Assembly: GCA_028565635.1 (NCBI GenBank)
Contig: JAOXYB010049946.1
Span: forward strand, 4,204 to 26,487
Source of the DNA: Phoronis ovalis
Taxonomy: Eukaryota; Phoronida; Phoronidae
DNA length: 22,284 nt
Direction: 5' to 3'
Within the stretch, counting starts at the first letter, position 1. Every line of letters begins with the position of its first letter. The notes below the pieces were generated by a model. The model was given only the letters and a program-made list of their open reading frames with translations, was not told the origin of the DNA and did not search any database. The translations under genes were made by a program, and so were the position numbers. Positions 21,701 through 22,284 of the stretch are shown piece by piece.

Positions 21701-21974
21701 ACCCAAAAAACACTGTACTATGGATTAAAATGTCCAGTAACTGTAGTTGTATAATATATTTTTCCATGGCTACATCTGCCTTAAAGTTCATGATGCCTAT
21801 AGCCATGAACTGCCAAAATCTGTTTAGTTACAAACCAGAGCAGCATAGTGATAAACTGTTATAGATAGATGAATATAATTTTGCGATACTTTTTGTTACA
21901 GATTATGTAAAGAGTGTAATATTTTTACGCTGGGTAATTATGACAAAAAGCCTAGCTACGTTTTCAATGATATA
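17255..21974 (+). CDS. MGAT2: Alpha-1,6-mannosyl-glycoprotein 2-beta-N-acetylglucosaminyltransferase (GnT-II), first five coding exons, partial
   Basis: Exons: 17255-17806, 19590-19687, 20687-20786, 21298-21428 and 21902-21974. They give 318 residues in frame; human MGAT2 has 447, so the C-terminal part lies to the right. The enzyme transfers GlcNAc from UDP-GlcNAc to the alpha-1,6-mannose arm in the Golgi, committing N-glycans to complex type. Residues about 9-27 form a single hydrophobic anchor (type II membrane protein), then a stem to about 125, including a glycosylation sequon NRT at 99-101. The catalytic domain starts with VVIVIQVHNR (131-140), followed by VIFSHD. GHYREAKYTQTKHHW lies in exon 3, and the metal-site motif EED is at 272-274. 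Cysteines C209/C223 and C296/C299 keep the spacing of human disulfide pairs. The start is fixed by an in-frame TAA at 17243-17245. The catalytic base region is not in the window. Confidence 0.95.
17836..18015 (+). repeat. Two-copy tandem repeat, about 89-base period
   Basis: Units at 17836-17920 and 17925-18015 share GTTGATTTTCC, CGTTGGTTGAATGTT and AATAGTATGTGTGTGGTC, with small indels. It lies in intron 1 of the MGAT2 coding region, just after the first donor. Confidence 0.85.
18764..18792. repeat. (AT)n microsatellite
   Basis: An uninterrupted alternating A/T run of about 29 bases in MGAT2 intron 1. Confidence 0.9.
19007..19074 (+). repeat. 32-base tandem duplication
   Basis: TAGTCCCAGTCCGCCCTCAT and the following 12 bases occur at 19007 and 19039, with one mismatch and a third partial TAG. 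Confidence 0.9.
19688..20686. other. MGAT2 intron 2
   Basis: AT-rich. A short ATACATAATT tandem lies near 20516-20542. Nothing else recognised. Confidence 0.6.
20787..21297. other. MGAT2 intron 3
   Basis: AT-rich with ordinary splice signals (GTAAGT start, TTTCAG end). No repeat or gene seen. Confidence 0.6.
21429..21901. other. MGAT2 intron 4
   Basis: GTAAGT start and TTTTTGTTACAG end. No repeat or gene seen. Confidence 0.6.
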
Positions 21975-22284
21975 GTAAGTATGGAGCTTGCGCACAGATG
22001 TACAATTAGTATAAGATATGTTTTGATTGTTTTTTTAATGTTGACTTTTAAGACACTAAATGGTGCAGTTTGTGTAATCTAGTTCCTCAATATTCATTCA
22101 TAAACGGTGTTACCTTACACTCCCTTTATAATTAATGCTGAGCTGTTGTATCCATGTTAGACATTCAATGTCAGTCGTAACTGTCATGTCCCTAACAACT
22201 CAAGTGCTCAGATATTTTCCAAAAAATGAAATCAAAAACCGGAAATAAAACTCTGTTATCTACGCTGATGCTTTTCAATATGAG
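21975..22284. other. Start of MGAT2 intron 5, cut by the window edge
   Basis: It begins with GTAAGT after codon ATA (residue 318). No further MGAT2 exon appears before the edge. Confidence 0.6.

Overview
This is AT-rich animal genomic DNA with dense intron-exon structure. Introns are GT-AG with one GC-AG exception, and the sequence is packed with short non-autonomous DNA transposons. The gene content (an M17 aminopeptidase of the C. elegans W07G4.4 type, a FAHD2-like protein and MGAT2) together with an intron-rich MGAT2 points to an invertebrate metazoan. I cannot name the phylum from the sequence alone.

Layout. (1) About 1-2330, minus strand: the 5' end of a FAHD2-like fumarylacetoacetate-hydrolase-family gene. 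It has a 5-base first coding exon at 2326-2330 and a second exon at 1388-1543, and it runs off the left edge. (2) About 2460-2768: a compact divergent promoter with five E-boxes, four of them of the TCATGTGA (M-box/CLEAR-like) type. (3) 2769-13561, plus strand: a complete 15-exon gene for a 519-residue M17 (leucyl aminopeptidase-like) enzyme with every expected metal and catalytic residue, followed by a 3' UTR with a poly(A) signal at 14198-14203. (4) About 14220-17216: an intergenic region with an inverted repeat pair, a possible noncoding first exon and a possible degenerate element. (5) 17255 to the right edge, plus strand: the first five coding exons of MGAT2, the Golgi enzyme that starts the second antenna of complex N-glycans. 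Its C-terminal catalytic part lies outside the window.

All reading frames were checked by joining exons. Every splice junction in the two plus-strand genes keeps frame and gives a protein that reads through as its family should. No bacterial genes, rRNA, tRNA, CRISPR arrays, viral genes or autonomous transposase genes were found.

The accessory content is mobile DNA. There are two Harbinger-like MITEs with TAA target duplications, a 205-bp hAT-like MITE with an 8-bp duplication, and a 550-bp foldback element. There is also a set of small elements that begin and end in long G/C runs and are filled with degenerate 20-35 bp tandem units. Two of these have 8-bp target duplications visible in the sequence. 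This G-run, tandem-filled group is the most unusual thing in the window.
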